Below, piece after piece: positions 9,178 to 16,123 of a stretch of DNA of 64,000 nt. The stretch is from JACVRM01 sp963817375 (GTDB lineage Bacteria; Actinomycetota; Thermoleophilia; Gaiellales; Gaiellaceae). Location of the stretch: positions 310,001 through 374,000 of the forward strand of contig CAWFOB010000005.1 of the NCBI GenBank assembly GCA_963817375.1, written 5' to 3'. Below the pieces are notes generated by a model. That model searched no databases. It was not told where the DNA came from and saw only the letters and a list, made by a program, of their open reading frames with translations. The translations under genes and the position numbers were made by a program. The number at the start of each line of letters is the position of its first letter. The first letter of the stretch is position 1.

Positions 9178-9944
9178 CCCGCCGCTTCGGCGCTGCGCAG
9201 CCCGCGGAACGCCCACGCGCAGAACGCGGCGCCGAGCAGGAGCGCCAGCCCGAACGTCGTGCCGGCGGGCGCCGGCTGGCCGGCGATGAGATCCCTGCCG
9301 GTCTCGAGCAGCTGCGTGACCGGGTTGACGCTTGCGACGGTGTGCAGCCAGCCGTGCAGGAGCGAGAGCGGCACGTAGACGGGCGCGAGGAAGAGGATCA
9401 GGAATACGGGCAGCTGCATCACCGGCCCGGCCTGCAGCGAGCGGAAGCGCATGGCGATGCCGCACGCCCAGAACAGGGCGGTGACGTTGACCAGGAGCGC
9501 GAGGGTGTAGAGGCGGATCACGTCGACCGGGCCGCCGATGACGTTCATGCGCGCCACCAGCGCGACAACCGTGAGCAGGGTCGCGGTCATCGCCCACCGC
9601 CCGATAGCGGCGAGCCCGTACCCGACGACGATGGCGCTGCGGTGCGGGACGGCGATGAAGAGCCGGCGCGTGAACCCGTACTCGAAGTCCGAGGCGATCC
9701 CGAAGCCGGTGAAGACGCCCCCGAAGGCGGCCGACTGGAGGAGGACGAACACGAACTGGAATGCCGTGTAGCCGGGGGCGAAGTTGAACCCGTTCACGGT
9801 GTGGACGCGCGAGAGGCCGCCGGCGAACGCGGTGAAGAAGAACAGCGGGAAGATCAGCGAGGGCAGAAGCAGCGCCGGGTTGCGCAGGATCTTCCAGATC
9901 ACGCGCCAGGCGAGGCCGAACGCCGCCGAGAGGTACTGGCTCAC
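9174..9944 (-). CDS. ABC-2 type transporter permease
   Basis: A 256-residue, six-helix permease of the DrrB/ABC-2 class: VIWKILRNPALLLPSLIFPLFFFTAF in pieces (NPALLLPSLIFPLFFF), GFGIASDFEYGFTRRLFIAVPHR and PLSLLHGWLHTVASVNPVTQLLETGR, the family C-terminal signature. It is the third gene of an ATPase-permease-permease operon; its start (9944) overlaps the preceding stop by 4 bp. With the sister permease it should form the membrane pore of a drug, lipid or polyketide exporter. Confidence 0.85.
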   Translation of the reverse strand: MSQYLSAAFGLAWRVIWKILRNPALLLPSLIFPLFFFTAFAGGLSRVHTVNGFNFAPGYTAFQFVFVLLQSAAFGGVFTGFGIASDFEYGFTRRLFIAVPHRSAIVVGYGLAAIGRWAMTATLLTVVALVARMNVIGGPVDVIRLYTLALLVNVTALFWACGIAMRFRSLQAGPVMQLPVFLILFLAPVYVPLSLLHGWLHTVASVNPVTQLLETGRDLIAGQPAPAGTTFGLALLLGAAFCAWAFRGLRSAEAAG

Positions 9945-10723
9945 GTGCGGGTCATCCTCTTCTTCAGCGAGAGCGTCGAGAGCGTGATCGCGATGACGGC
10001 GAAGGCGATCGCGACGCCGAACGCGAGCCCGAGCGCTTCGAAGTTCCAGCCCTGGATGACCAGGCTGCGAAAGCCCTCGATCAGGTACGAGACCGGGTTG
10101 ATCGTCGCCGCGATCCGGAACCAGGTGTGGCCGAGCAGGTTGCGCGGCATGTTCATCGACGAGATGAACAGGAAGACGAAGAAGATCGGGAACGTCGCCT
10201 GCGTTGCCTCACCGGAGCCGGTCTGCAGCGCGACGAAGCTGCCGAAGGCGCCGAAGCCGAGGCAGACAAGTGCAGCGAGGGCGAGGATCACGAGCCCGCC
10301 GCCGATGCCTGCATGGATCCCGACACCGATGCCGAGGCCGACGACGAGGTAGAAGGCCGTCTGGAAGATGCCCTGCGCGACCACTCCCGCGAGGTGCCCG
10401 GCGAGGACGGCCGACCCGCGCATCGGGGTCAGAGCGAGGCGGTTCAGGAAGCCGGTCTGGATGTCGCGGGCGAGGTCGGCGCCGCCGTTCAGCGTTGCGA
10501 ACAGCGCGCCCTGGATGAACGGCACGGCGAGCGCGAAGGCGACGAACGACTTCGTCGGGAAGCCGGGCAGGCGCGTCGCCGCGTGGAGGCCGCCGGAGTT
10601 GACGGCCAGGAGCGCCAGCGGGAAGAGCAGCGGCGGGATGACGTGCGCCGGCTGGCGGGCCTGCCGGACGATCGACCGCCAGGCGAGGCTCCCGACCTGA
10701 TTGACGGTGGGGCTCGTGATCAC
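9941..10723 (-). CDS. ABC-2 type transporter permease
   Basis: A 260-residue permease, paralogous to the next gene: LARDIQTGFLNRLALTPMRGSAVLAGHL is the conserved cytoplasmic loop (seen as FLNRLALTPMRG), and LLGHTWFRIAATINPVSYLIEGFRS the C-terminal signature (NPVSYLIEGFR). Six hydrophobic helices. It overlaps the ATPase stop by 4 bp (start 10723) and the next permease by 4 bp, so the three proteins are made together as a heterodimeric exporter. Confidence 0.85.
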   Translation of the reverse strand: MITSPTVNQVGSLAWRSIVRQARQPAHVIPPLLFPLALLAVNSGGLHAATRLPGFPTKSFVAFALAVPFIQGALFATLNGGADLARDIQTGFLNRLALTPMRGSAVLAGHLAGVVAQGIFQTAFYLVVGLGIGVGIHAGIGGGLVILALAALVCLGFGAFGSFVALQTGSGEATQATFPIFFVFLFISSMNMPRNLLGHTWFRIAATINPVSYLIEGFRSLVIQGWNFEALGLAFGVAIAFAVIAITLSTLSLKKRMTRT

Positions 10724-11682
10724 GAGGGCTGGTCGCCGTTCGCGGCGCCCTCGAGCAGCCGTCCGGTCTTCGCGAGGAAGACGTCGTCGAGCGTCGGCGC
10801 GTGGAGCATCAGCTCCTCCACCTCGACCCCGGCCGAATCCAGGCCGCGCACCACGTCGGTGAGCCCGAGCCCGTCCTGGAGGCGCACGGCGACGCCGCGG
10901 GCCGAAGCGATCGGCTCGCCGAAGCGGCTCAGCACGTCGAGCACCTGCTGCTCGTGATGCCGCTCGTGCGGCACCGCCTCGACGCTCGGCCGGCCGATCG
11001 TGGCCTTGAGTGCCGCGGGCGTGCCCTCGGCGACGATCGTGCCCTTGTCGATGATCCCGACCCGGTTGGCGAGCACGTCCGCCTCCTCCAGGTACTGGGT
11101 GGTGAGGAAGACGGTGACGCCTTCGCCTCGCGCAAGGCGCCCGACCTCCTCCCAGAGCGCGCTTCGGCTCTGCACGTCGAGCCCTGTCGTCGGCTCGTCG
11201 AGGAACAGGATGCGCGGCCGGTGCACGAGCGCGAGCGCCAGGTCGAGGCGGCGCTTCATCCCGCCGGAGTAGGTGCGCACCTTGCGGTCGGCAGCCTCGC
11301 TGAGGCCCACGCGCTCGAGCAGCTCGTCGCTGCGCGTGCGACGCTCGGGCCCGCGGATGTTGTGCAGCGCCATCTGCAGCCGCAGGTGCTCCCGGCCGGT
11401 GAGCAGCGGGTCGAGGGCGGCCTCCTGAAGCGCGGCGCCGATCACCCGCCGCACCTTCGGCCCTTCGTGGCGGACGTCGAACCCGCCGACGCGCGCGGTG
11501 CCTGCCGTGGGCGGGAGCAGCGTCGTCAGCATGTGCACCGTCGTCGACTTGCCGGCGCCGTTCGGGCCGAGGAAGCCGTAGATCTCGCCACTCGCGACCT
11601 GCAGGTTGATGCCCCTGACCGCGTGCACGTCCTTGAACGTGCGCTCCAGCTGCTCGACCTCGATTGCCGCTCCCCCGGTCAT
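10720..11682 (-). CDS. ABC transporter ATP-binding protein (DrrA-like)
   Basis: A 320-residue ATPase energising the two ABC-2 permeases. Walker A GPNGAGKS (residues 39-46), signature YSGGMKRRLDLA, Walker B ILFLDEPTTGLD and an H-loop after TTQYLEEAD are all present. After about residue 235 comes the DrrA-type C-terminal domain (VEVEELMLHAPTLDDVFLAKTG in pieces). The ATG at 11682 is chosen because the ABC domain (AIEVEQLERTF) begins right behind it; the frame runs further upstream without family likeness. It is the first gene of the operon. Confidence 0.9.
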   Translation of the reverse strand: MTGGAAIEVEQLERTFKDVHAVRGINLQVASGEIYGFLGPNGAGKSTTVHMLTTLLPPTAGTARVGGFDVRHEGPKVRRVIGAALQEAALDPLLTGREHLRLQMALHNIRGPERRTRSDELLERVGLSEAADRKVRTYSGGMKRRLDLALALVHRPRILFLDEPTTGLDVQSRSALWEEVGRLARGEGVTVFLTTQYLEEADVLANRVGIIDKGTIVAEGTPAALKATIGRPSVEAVPHERHHEQQVLDVLSRFGEPIASARGVAVRLQDGLGLTDVVRGLDSAGVEVEELMLHAPTLDDVFLAKTGRLLEGAANGDQPS

Positions 11683-11718
11683 GCGTTTCCAGCCTAGCGA
11701 GGCGATTAGGCTGGGCCG

Positions 11719-12137
11719 GTGCGCCTGATCATGGTGACCGCCGTCCTGGCGGGCGTCCTCACGACGTCCGCGTACCCGGCCGTGGCGCTCGGCACGAAGA
11801 CGTTCCGCACGCCGTCGAAGAACATCGCCTGCGCCTTCTACCCGGCCTCGATCACGGGTCGCGCCGTGTTCCGCTGCGACCTCCTGAGCGGGCTGCGACC
11901 GAAGCCGGCGCGGCACTGCGACGTCGACTGGACCGGGGCGTCGATGGGGCCGCGCGGCAAGGCCGGCCCGACGTGCGCCGGCGACACCGTGTACGACCCG
12001 CGCGCCCGATCCTCGCCTACGGGCGGAGCTGGTCGTACGGCGGGATCGTGTGCGCGTCGCGCGCCACCGGGCTGACGTGCCGGAACCGCGACGCGCACGG
12101 GTTCTTCCTCTCGCGCCAGAGCTGGCGCGTCTTCTAG
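11719..12137 (+). CDS. small secreted DUF6636-like protein (one frameshift)
   Basis: A signal peptide (MRLIMVTAVLAGVLTTSAYP) is followed by FRTPSKNIACAFYP, a Cys-rich core (RCDLLSGLRPKP, HCDVDW) and, after a one-base frameshift near 12000-12008, by YGRSWSYGGIVCASRATGL and NRDAHGFFLSRQSWRVF. That is the F-TPS-NI-C / SY-G-C / GHGFFLSR pattern of DUF6636-type secreted actinobacterial proteins, with four to six cysteines likely to pair. Unrepaired, the GTG frame ends early at 12075. The repaired product is about 139 residues. Function unknown. The stop forms CTAG with the convergent GNAT gene. Confidence 0.65.
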
Positions 12138-12514
12138 AGCCGGATCGCGTAGCGGAGCGCCGGTGGGCGCGGCGGCTCGTTCGTGAGCCTCGTCTCGCCG
12201 TCCGGGCGCCGGTCGAGGACGGCGTCATGGAGCGCCGAGCCGACGCGTGTGCCCTGCGCGTCGGGGAGAACGAAGAGCTGCTCCAGCATCTCCGGCGCCC
12301 GCGTGGCGAAGGCGAGTGTGCGGCCGTTTCGCTCGGCGACCAGCACTTCCCTGTCCGGGTCGGTCAGCTTCGCCGCCCAGTCGGCGCGGATCTCCTCGTC
12401 CGGGAGCGGGCCGGTGAAGATGCCGGCGAACGCGACGAGCGAGGCGGCCTTCTGGATGTCGAACAGCGTTTCGGCGTCAGCCGGAGTCGCTCTGCGGATG
12501 GACAGATCGGTCAC
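12134..12514 (-). CDS. GNAT acetyltransferase with apparent internal deletion
   Basis: N-acetyltransferase fold: IRRATPADAETLFDIQKAA (first strand and helix), VLVAERNGRTLAFA, and LEQLFVLPDAQGTRVGSALHDAVLD with the acetyl-CoA loop QGTRVGSA. The usual block with strand 5 and the N..AR.FY.R.GF motif is missing: the chain passes directly from AVLDR to RPDGETRLTNEPP and the normal family end ALRYAIRL. About 25-30 residues are absent without loss of frame, so either the enzyme is inactive or the assembly collapsed here. The GTG start (12514) lies 38 nt after the tRNA-Ala 3' end on the same strand. Confidence 0.6.
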   Translation of the reverse strand: MTDLSIRRATPADAETLFDIQKAASLVAFAGIFTGPLPDEEIRADWAAKLTDPDREVLVAERNGRTLAFATRAPEMLEQLFVLPDAQGTRVGSALHDAVLDRRPDGETRLTNEPPRPPALRYAIRL

Positions 12515-13066
12515 TCGAACAGCGAGAGGCCGCGCGACGCGGCCTCTTCAGTGGAGCCAGTCGGGCTCGAACCGACGACCTCTGCCATGCCATGGCAGCG
12601 CTCTCCCAACTGAGCTATGGCCCCTTGAGCGTGGCATCCCAGTGTAGCGCCGAACTCGAAATCGCTGGCCCACCGAACGCCGATGCGCTGGTTGTTCTTC
12701 GTCGGCGCGAGGCGGAGCCAGACGGCCGGATGACCATCGAACACATCGGGTGGGATGAGAAACGCGCGGTCGAGCTCGGCGCAGTAGGCGGCCACGACCT
12801 CGATTTCGTCGCGGCTATATGTCCGGCGTACGATCCCATCCCGCGTCCGGCGGGCCGAGCTGGTCGTGACCACGACGACGTTCCCCTTGTCGCCTTCCCC
12901 ACTTGCACTGGACACGCAGAAATCCCATCTCGGAGCCGAAGAGCAGATCCCAGCGCAGCCCGTCGTTCACGGGCCGGTACACGTCGATTCCCAGACGCAC
13001 GGCCCGCGCGATGATCGCCGTCTCCGCGATCGTTCCCTTGTGGTCAGTGGTCAGCACACCGACCAT
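12511..13066 (-). CDS. PD-(D/E)XK homing-endonuclease-like protein (one frameshift)
   Basis: Resembles the I-Ssp6803I / PDDEXK_11 group of intron-type endonucleases. Residues 1-56 (TDHKGTIAETAIIARAVRLG, NDGLRWDLLF, LRVQCKW) include Asp40 and the Gln53-x-Lys55 pair used instead of E-x-K. After a frameshift at about 12895-12905 in a GGGG run, the second half follows: SARRTRDGIVRRTYS, DEIEVVAAYCAELDRAFLIP and PTKNNQRIGVRWASDFEF. The last ~40 codons coincide with tRNA-Ala and are probably read-through. No group I intron is visible in the tRNA, so it is free-standing. Natural role unknown; self-mobilisation at the tRNA locus is inference. Confidence 0.65.
12552..12624 (-). tRNA. tRNA-Ala (anticodon GGC)
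   Basis: A 73-nt cloverleaf: acceptor GGGGCCA/TGGCTCC, D-stem GCTC/GAGC, anticodon stem CTGCC/GGCAG with loop ATGGCAT (GGC), and T-stem GTCGG/CCGAC with TTCGAGC. Discriminator A; CCA is not encoded. An endonuclease-like reading frame on the same strand runs straight through it. Confidence 0.95.
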
Positions 13067-13070
13067 TGTA

Positions 13071-13088
13071 GTTGTCTTCTAGGACAAC
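13071..13088. promoter_or_regulatory. palindrome upstream of the endonuclease-like gene
   Basis: GTTGTC (13071-13076) and GACAAC (13083-13088) flank TTCTAG, 5 bp upstream of the ATG (13066) and squeezed against the rsfS stop at 13090. It could be an operator or a relic of the insertion boundary. Confidence 0.4.
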
Positions 13089-13089
13089 A

Positions 13090-13476
13090 CTACCCGGCTG
13101 CCGCGGCCACCTCAACCGACGGCACGTCGCCCCAGAGATCCTCGAGCCGGTAGTAGTCGCGGGTCTCCGGCGTGAAGACGTGGAGCACGACGTCGAGGTA
13201 GTCGGCGATGATCCAGCCGCCCTGGCTCTGCCCGTCGACGGAGCGCGCCAGAAGACCTGCCTCGTGCTTCAGCCGCTCGCGCACCTCGTTGTAGATCGCC
13301 GTGGTCTGGCGCGTGTTGCGCCCGCTGCAGAGGACAAGGAAATCGGTGTAGATCGCCACCGGCCGCATGTCGAGAATGACGACGTTCTCGGCGAGCTTCT
13401 CGCCGGCGAGGCCGGCGATGCGTTGTGCGAGCTCGAGCGGGGTCAGAGGCTGTGGGTGGCTTTCTGGGTGACCCAT
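13090..13476 (-). CDS. rsfS: ribosomal silencing factor RsfS
   Basis: A 128-residue RsfS/Iojap protein that binds ribosomal protein L14 and blocks 30S-50S joining in starvation. Family blocks: ENVVILDMRPVAIYTDFLVLCSGRN, given here as VVILDMRPVAIYTDFLVL, then R.TTAIYNEVRERLK, GGWIIADYLDVVLHVF and RDYYRLEDLWGD at the end. It directly follows nadD (stop 13477, start 13476), the usual nadD-rsfS order downstream of obgE. Confidence 0.93.
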   Translation of the reverse strand: MGHPESHPQPLTPLELAQRIAGLAGEKLAENVVILDMRPVAIYTDFLVLCSGRNTRQTTAIYNEVRERLKHEAGLLARSVDGQSQGGWIIADYLDVVLHVFTPETRDYYRLEDLWGDVPSVEVAAAAG

Positions 13477-14073
13477 TCAGTGTACCCCCGGCTCCCGGTA
13501 GAGCCCGAGCGCGACGATGAGCCGCTCGACCCCGCGCGGGACGAGCCAGTCGATCGGCAGGCCTGCCGCGACGCGCTCGCGCACCTCGGTCGACGACACG
13601 GGAATCGGCGGGATCTCGAAGAACTCGACACGCTCGGGCTGCTCGACCGCGGCGAGCACCTGATCGAGCGAGCGCAGGTCGAACCCCGGGCGCGTCGCGA
13701 CGCCCATGCGCGCATACCGCAGCACCGCGTTCGGCTCCCGCCAGCTCAGGAAATCGGCGAAGCGGTCGGCGCCGACGACGAACAACGGCTCGCCCCACTG
13801 GTCGTGCACCCAGCGCACCGTCTCGAAGGAGTACGCCGGCTGCGGCCGGTCGACGTCGATCCGCGACACCTCCGCGCCAGGCACGTCGGCGAACGCCGCC
13901 TCGGCAAGGCGGACACGCACTTCCGGGTCGGACGCGATCTCCTTGCCGGGTGTTCGGCCGGTCGGCGCGACGAGCAGCCGCTCCAGCTCGAAGTGCCGGA
14001 GCGCCGCGCGTGCGAGGGCGACGTGCCCCACGTGCGGCGGGTCAAACGTCCCGCCGAGCAGCCCAACGGTCAC
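13477..14073 (-). CDS. nadD: nicotinate-nucleotide adenylyltransferase
   Basis: A 198-residue cytosolic enzyme that adenylates nicotinate mononucleotide in NAD synthesis. The nucleotidyltransferase motif GGTFDPPHVGH is at residues 7-17 and the second motif SSTEVRER (ISST-x-IR type) near residue 165, with VVGADRFADFLSWRE between them. The start overlaps the obgE stop as ATGA, giving tight coupling. Confidence 0.95.
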   Translation of the reverse strand: MTVGLLGGTFDPPHVGHVALARAALRHFELERLLVAPTGRTPGKEIASDPEVRVRLAEAAFADVPGAEVSRIDVDRPQPAYSFETVRWVHDQWGEPLFVVGADRFADFLSWREPNAVLRYARMGVATRPGFDLRSLDQVLAAVEQPERVEFFEIPPIPVSSTEVRERVAAGLPIDWLVPRGVERLIVALGLYREPGVH

Positions 14074-15257
14074 GAGAGCTCCAGCGTCTCGTCGCCGACG
14101 ACGACCTCGTCACCCGACTTTGCGCCCGCCGCGCGCAGCGCACGCTCCAGCTCCTCCTCGTCGGCGGGCGGCCGGCCCGCGATGCGGTAGCCGCGGTCCG
14201 TGCGCAGCACCCGGTACGAGCGTCGCTTCGGCTGCGGCCGGTAGACGAGGTAATCGGCCATGCCCTCCGCGGCCGGCGCCGGCAGCTCGGCGGGCGGCAC
14301 CAGCTCGAACAGCGCCCGCTTGAACTCCTCGACCCCGGCGCCTGTCGCGCACGACAGGGTGAACACGCGCTGGATCCGCTCGTCCTCCACCCCGAACGCG
14401 GGCGGCTCCGGGAGCAGGTCGATCTTGTTCAGCACGACGATCTGCGGCCGCTCGTCCAGGCCCGCGCCGTACTCGTGCAGCTCCCCGTCGATCGTTCGCC
14501 ACGCCGCGTCGACATCTTCCGACGAGTCGATGACGTGCACCAGCACCCGAGCGCGCTCGAGGTGGGCAAGGAACTCGTGCCCCAGCCCGACACCCTCGCT
14601 CGCGCCCTCGATCAGCCCCGGCACGTCGGCGACGGCGAGCTGCCGCCCGTCCGGCGCGTCGACCGTGCCGAGCACCGGCTGCAGCGTCGTGAACGGGTAG
14701 TCCGCGACCTTCGGGCGCGCGTTCGAGATCCTGGAAAGCAGCGACGACTTGCCTGCGTTCGGGAGCCCGACGAGCGCGGCGTCGGCGAGCAGCTTCAACC
14801 GCAGCTCAAGCTCCTGCGCCCCGCCCGGCAGGCCGGTCTCCGCGAAGCGCGGCGTCTGCCGCACGGCGGTCGCGAAGTGGCGGTTGCCGCGCCCACCCGT
14901 GCCGCCTTCGGCCACGGTGACGCGGGCGGGCGCGTGCGCGAGGTCGGCGATGAGGTGACCGTCGGCGTCGAACACCTGCGTGCCGACCGGGACGTTGAGC
15001 TCGACGTCGGCGCCGTCGGCGCCGTGCTTGCCCGAGCCGCGGCCCGCCTCGCCGCTGCGCGCGCGGAAGCGCGTCTTCGAGCGGAACCACGACAGGTCGC
15101 GCCGGTCCGGGTCGGCGACCAGCACCACGTCGCCGCCGCGGCCGCCGTCGCCGCCGTCCGGGCCGCCGCGCGGCACGAACTTCTCCCGGCGGAAGCTGAC
15201 CGCGCCGTCGCCGCCGCGGCCCGCCTCGACCTCGATGCGGGCGCGGTCTGCCAGCAC
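14070..15257 (-). CDS. obgE: GTPase Obg
   Basis: A 395-residue ribosome-assembly GTPase with the three Obg domains. The glycine-rich Obg fold (GRGGDGAVSFRREKF, GGDGGRGGDVV) is at residues 10-155; the G domain has GLPNAGKSSLLS, DVPGLIEGA, NKIDLL and SCATG. A C-terminal OCT-like domain (YLVYRPQPKRRSYRVLR) follows at about residue 320-395. It sits in the conserved order rplU-rpmA-obgE with a 5-bp gap to rpmA. Confidence 0.96.
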   Translation of the reverse strand: MLADRARIEVEAGRGGDGAVSFRREKFVPRGGPDGGDGGRGGDVVLVADPDRRDLSWFRSKTRFRARSGEAGRGSGKHGADGADVELNVPVGTQVFDADGHLIADLAHAPARVTVAEGGTGGRGNRHFATAVRQTPRFAETGLPGGAQELELRLKLLADAALVGLPNAGKSSLLSRISNARPKVADYPFTTLQPVLGTVDAPDGRQLAVADVPGLIEGASEGVGLGHEFLAHLERARVLVHVIDSSEDVDAAWRTIDGELHEYGAGLDERPQIVVLNKIDLLPEPPAFGVEDERIQRVFTLSCATGAGVEEFKRALFELVPPAELPAPAAEGMADYLVYRPQPKRRSYRVLRTDRGYRIAGRPPADEEELERALRAAGAKSGDEVVVGDETLELS

Positions 15258-15262
15258 GGGGT

Positions 15263-15511
15263 CTACTCGGCGATCACGACGTAGCGGCGCTCGCCGCGAG
15301 CCGTGAAGGACACGATGCCCTCGCGCTTCGCGAAGATCGTGTCGTCCTTGCCGATACCCGTGCCGGGGCCTGGGCGGAAGCGCGTGCCGCGCTGCCGCAC
15401 GATGATCGCGCCGGCCTTCACGGACTGGCCGCCGAAGACCTTGACGCCGAGGCGCTGCGCGTTCGAGTCGCGACCGTTCTTCGACGAGCCGAGGCCCTTC
15501 TTGTGTGCCAT
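15263..15511 (-). CDS. rpmA: 50S ribosomal protein L27
   Basis: An 82-residue L27: MAHKKGLGSSKNGRDSN is the N-terminal tail that reaches the peptidyl-transferase centre, followed by QRLGVKVFGGQSV and IIVRQRGTRFRPGPGTG. There is no N-terminal extension needing removal by a Prp-type protease, as occurs in Firmicutes. It starts directly after the rplU stop (15512). Confidence 0.97.
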   Translation of the reverse strand: MAHKKGLGSSKNGRDSNAQRLGVKVFGGQSVKAGAIIVRQRGTRFRPGPGTGIGKDDTIFAKREGIVSFTARGERRYVVIAE

Positions 15512-16066
15512 CTAGCTCTCCTCTTCCTTCGCGGCCGCCGACTCCAGCGCGCTCAGCGCGCCCTTGCGTGAGGCATGCGCCTGCTCGTACTCGAGCGCCG
15601 CCTGGATCTGCTCGGGCGACCAGCTCTTCACGTCGTCGTGGATCTGCGCCACCGTCATGTCTGCATAGCCGTCCGGGAGGCCCGCCGGCGCCATCGCCTC
15701 GATTGCCTTCGGCACGTCCTTCGGCACGTCCTCCGCCTCGTCCTTCGGCTTCGCTGCGGCCTTGCGGCTGCCCTGGTCCGGTGCCCCGATCGACTGGATC
15801 TCGATCTCGGACAGGCGGCTCCGGAAGCCCGTGTGCCGCTTGTAGCCCGTGCGCTTCTTGTACTTGCCGATCCGGATCTTCGGACCGAGCGTGTGGCCGA
15901 CGACGCGGGCGGTCACGGCGGCGCCGTCGCTACCACCGCCGCCGACGAAGAGAACGTCCGGGTTGAACGTCGCGCTCTCGTCGAAGCGCAGTCGGTCCAC
16001 GAGGAGCCGCTCGCCTTCTGAGACGCGGTACTGCTTGCCACCGAGTCGGATGATCGCGTACGTCAC
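15512..16066 (-). CDS. rplU: 50S ribosomal protein L21 with extra C-terminal helical domain
   Basis: Residues 1-100 are normal L21 (YAIIRLGGKQYRVSEGE, VVGHTLGPKIRIGKYKKRTG, KRHTGFRSRLSEIEI). After an acidic/lysine linker comes an unusual ~60-residue helical segment (YADMTVAQIHDDVKSWSPEQ, LEYEQAHASRKGALSALE) that resembles helix-extension-helix / Rho-N-like modules. The protein is 184 residues against about 103 in most bacteria. GTG 16066 is chosen over 16081 because GAGG lies 5 nt upstream of it and L21 begins at Y-A-I-I. Confidence 0.93.
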   Translation of the reverse strand: MTYAIIRLGGKQYRVSEGERLLVDRLRFDESATFNPDVLFVGGGGSDGAAVTARVVGHTLGPKIRIGKYKKRTGYKRHTGFRSRLSEIEIQSIGAPDQGSRKAAAKPKDEAEDVPKDVPKAIEAMAPAGLPDGYADMTVAQIHDDVKSWSPEQIQAALEYEQAHASRKGALSALESAAAKEEES

Positions 16067-16086
16067 GGGAACCTCACGCAAAGAAC

Positions 16087-16102
16087 GCGGGCAGGCGCCC
16101 GC
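16087..16102 (-). promoter_or_regulatory. hairpin in the rne-rplU gap
   Basis: GCGGGC and GCCCGC separated by 4 nt, followed on the minus strand by GTTCTTT just before the rplU start region. It may be a weak terminator or attenuator between rne and the ribosomal-protein genes. Confidence 0.4.
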
Positions 16103-16123
16103 GAGAGGCGGAGTGTAGCAAGG

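Noticed and set aside
6304..9597. A 1097-codon minus-strand open frame opposite the subtilase
   Set aside because: Arginine-rich, no domains, mirrors the codon structure of the plus-strand gene; a typical high-GC antisense shadow.
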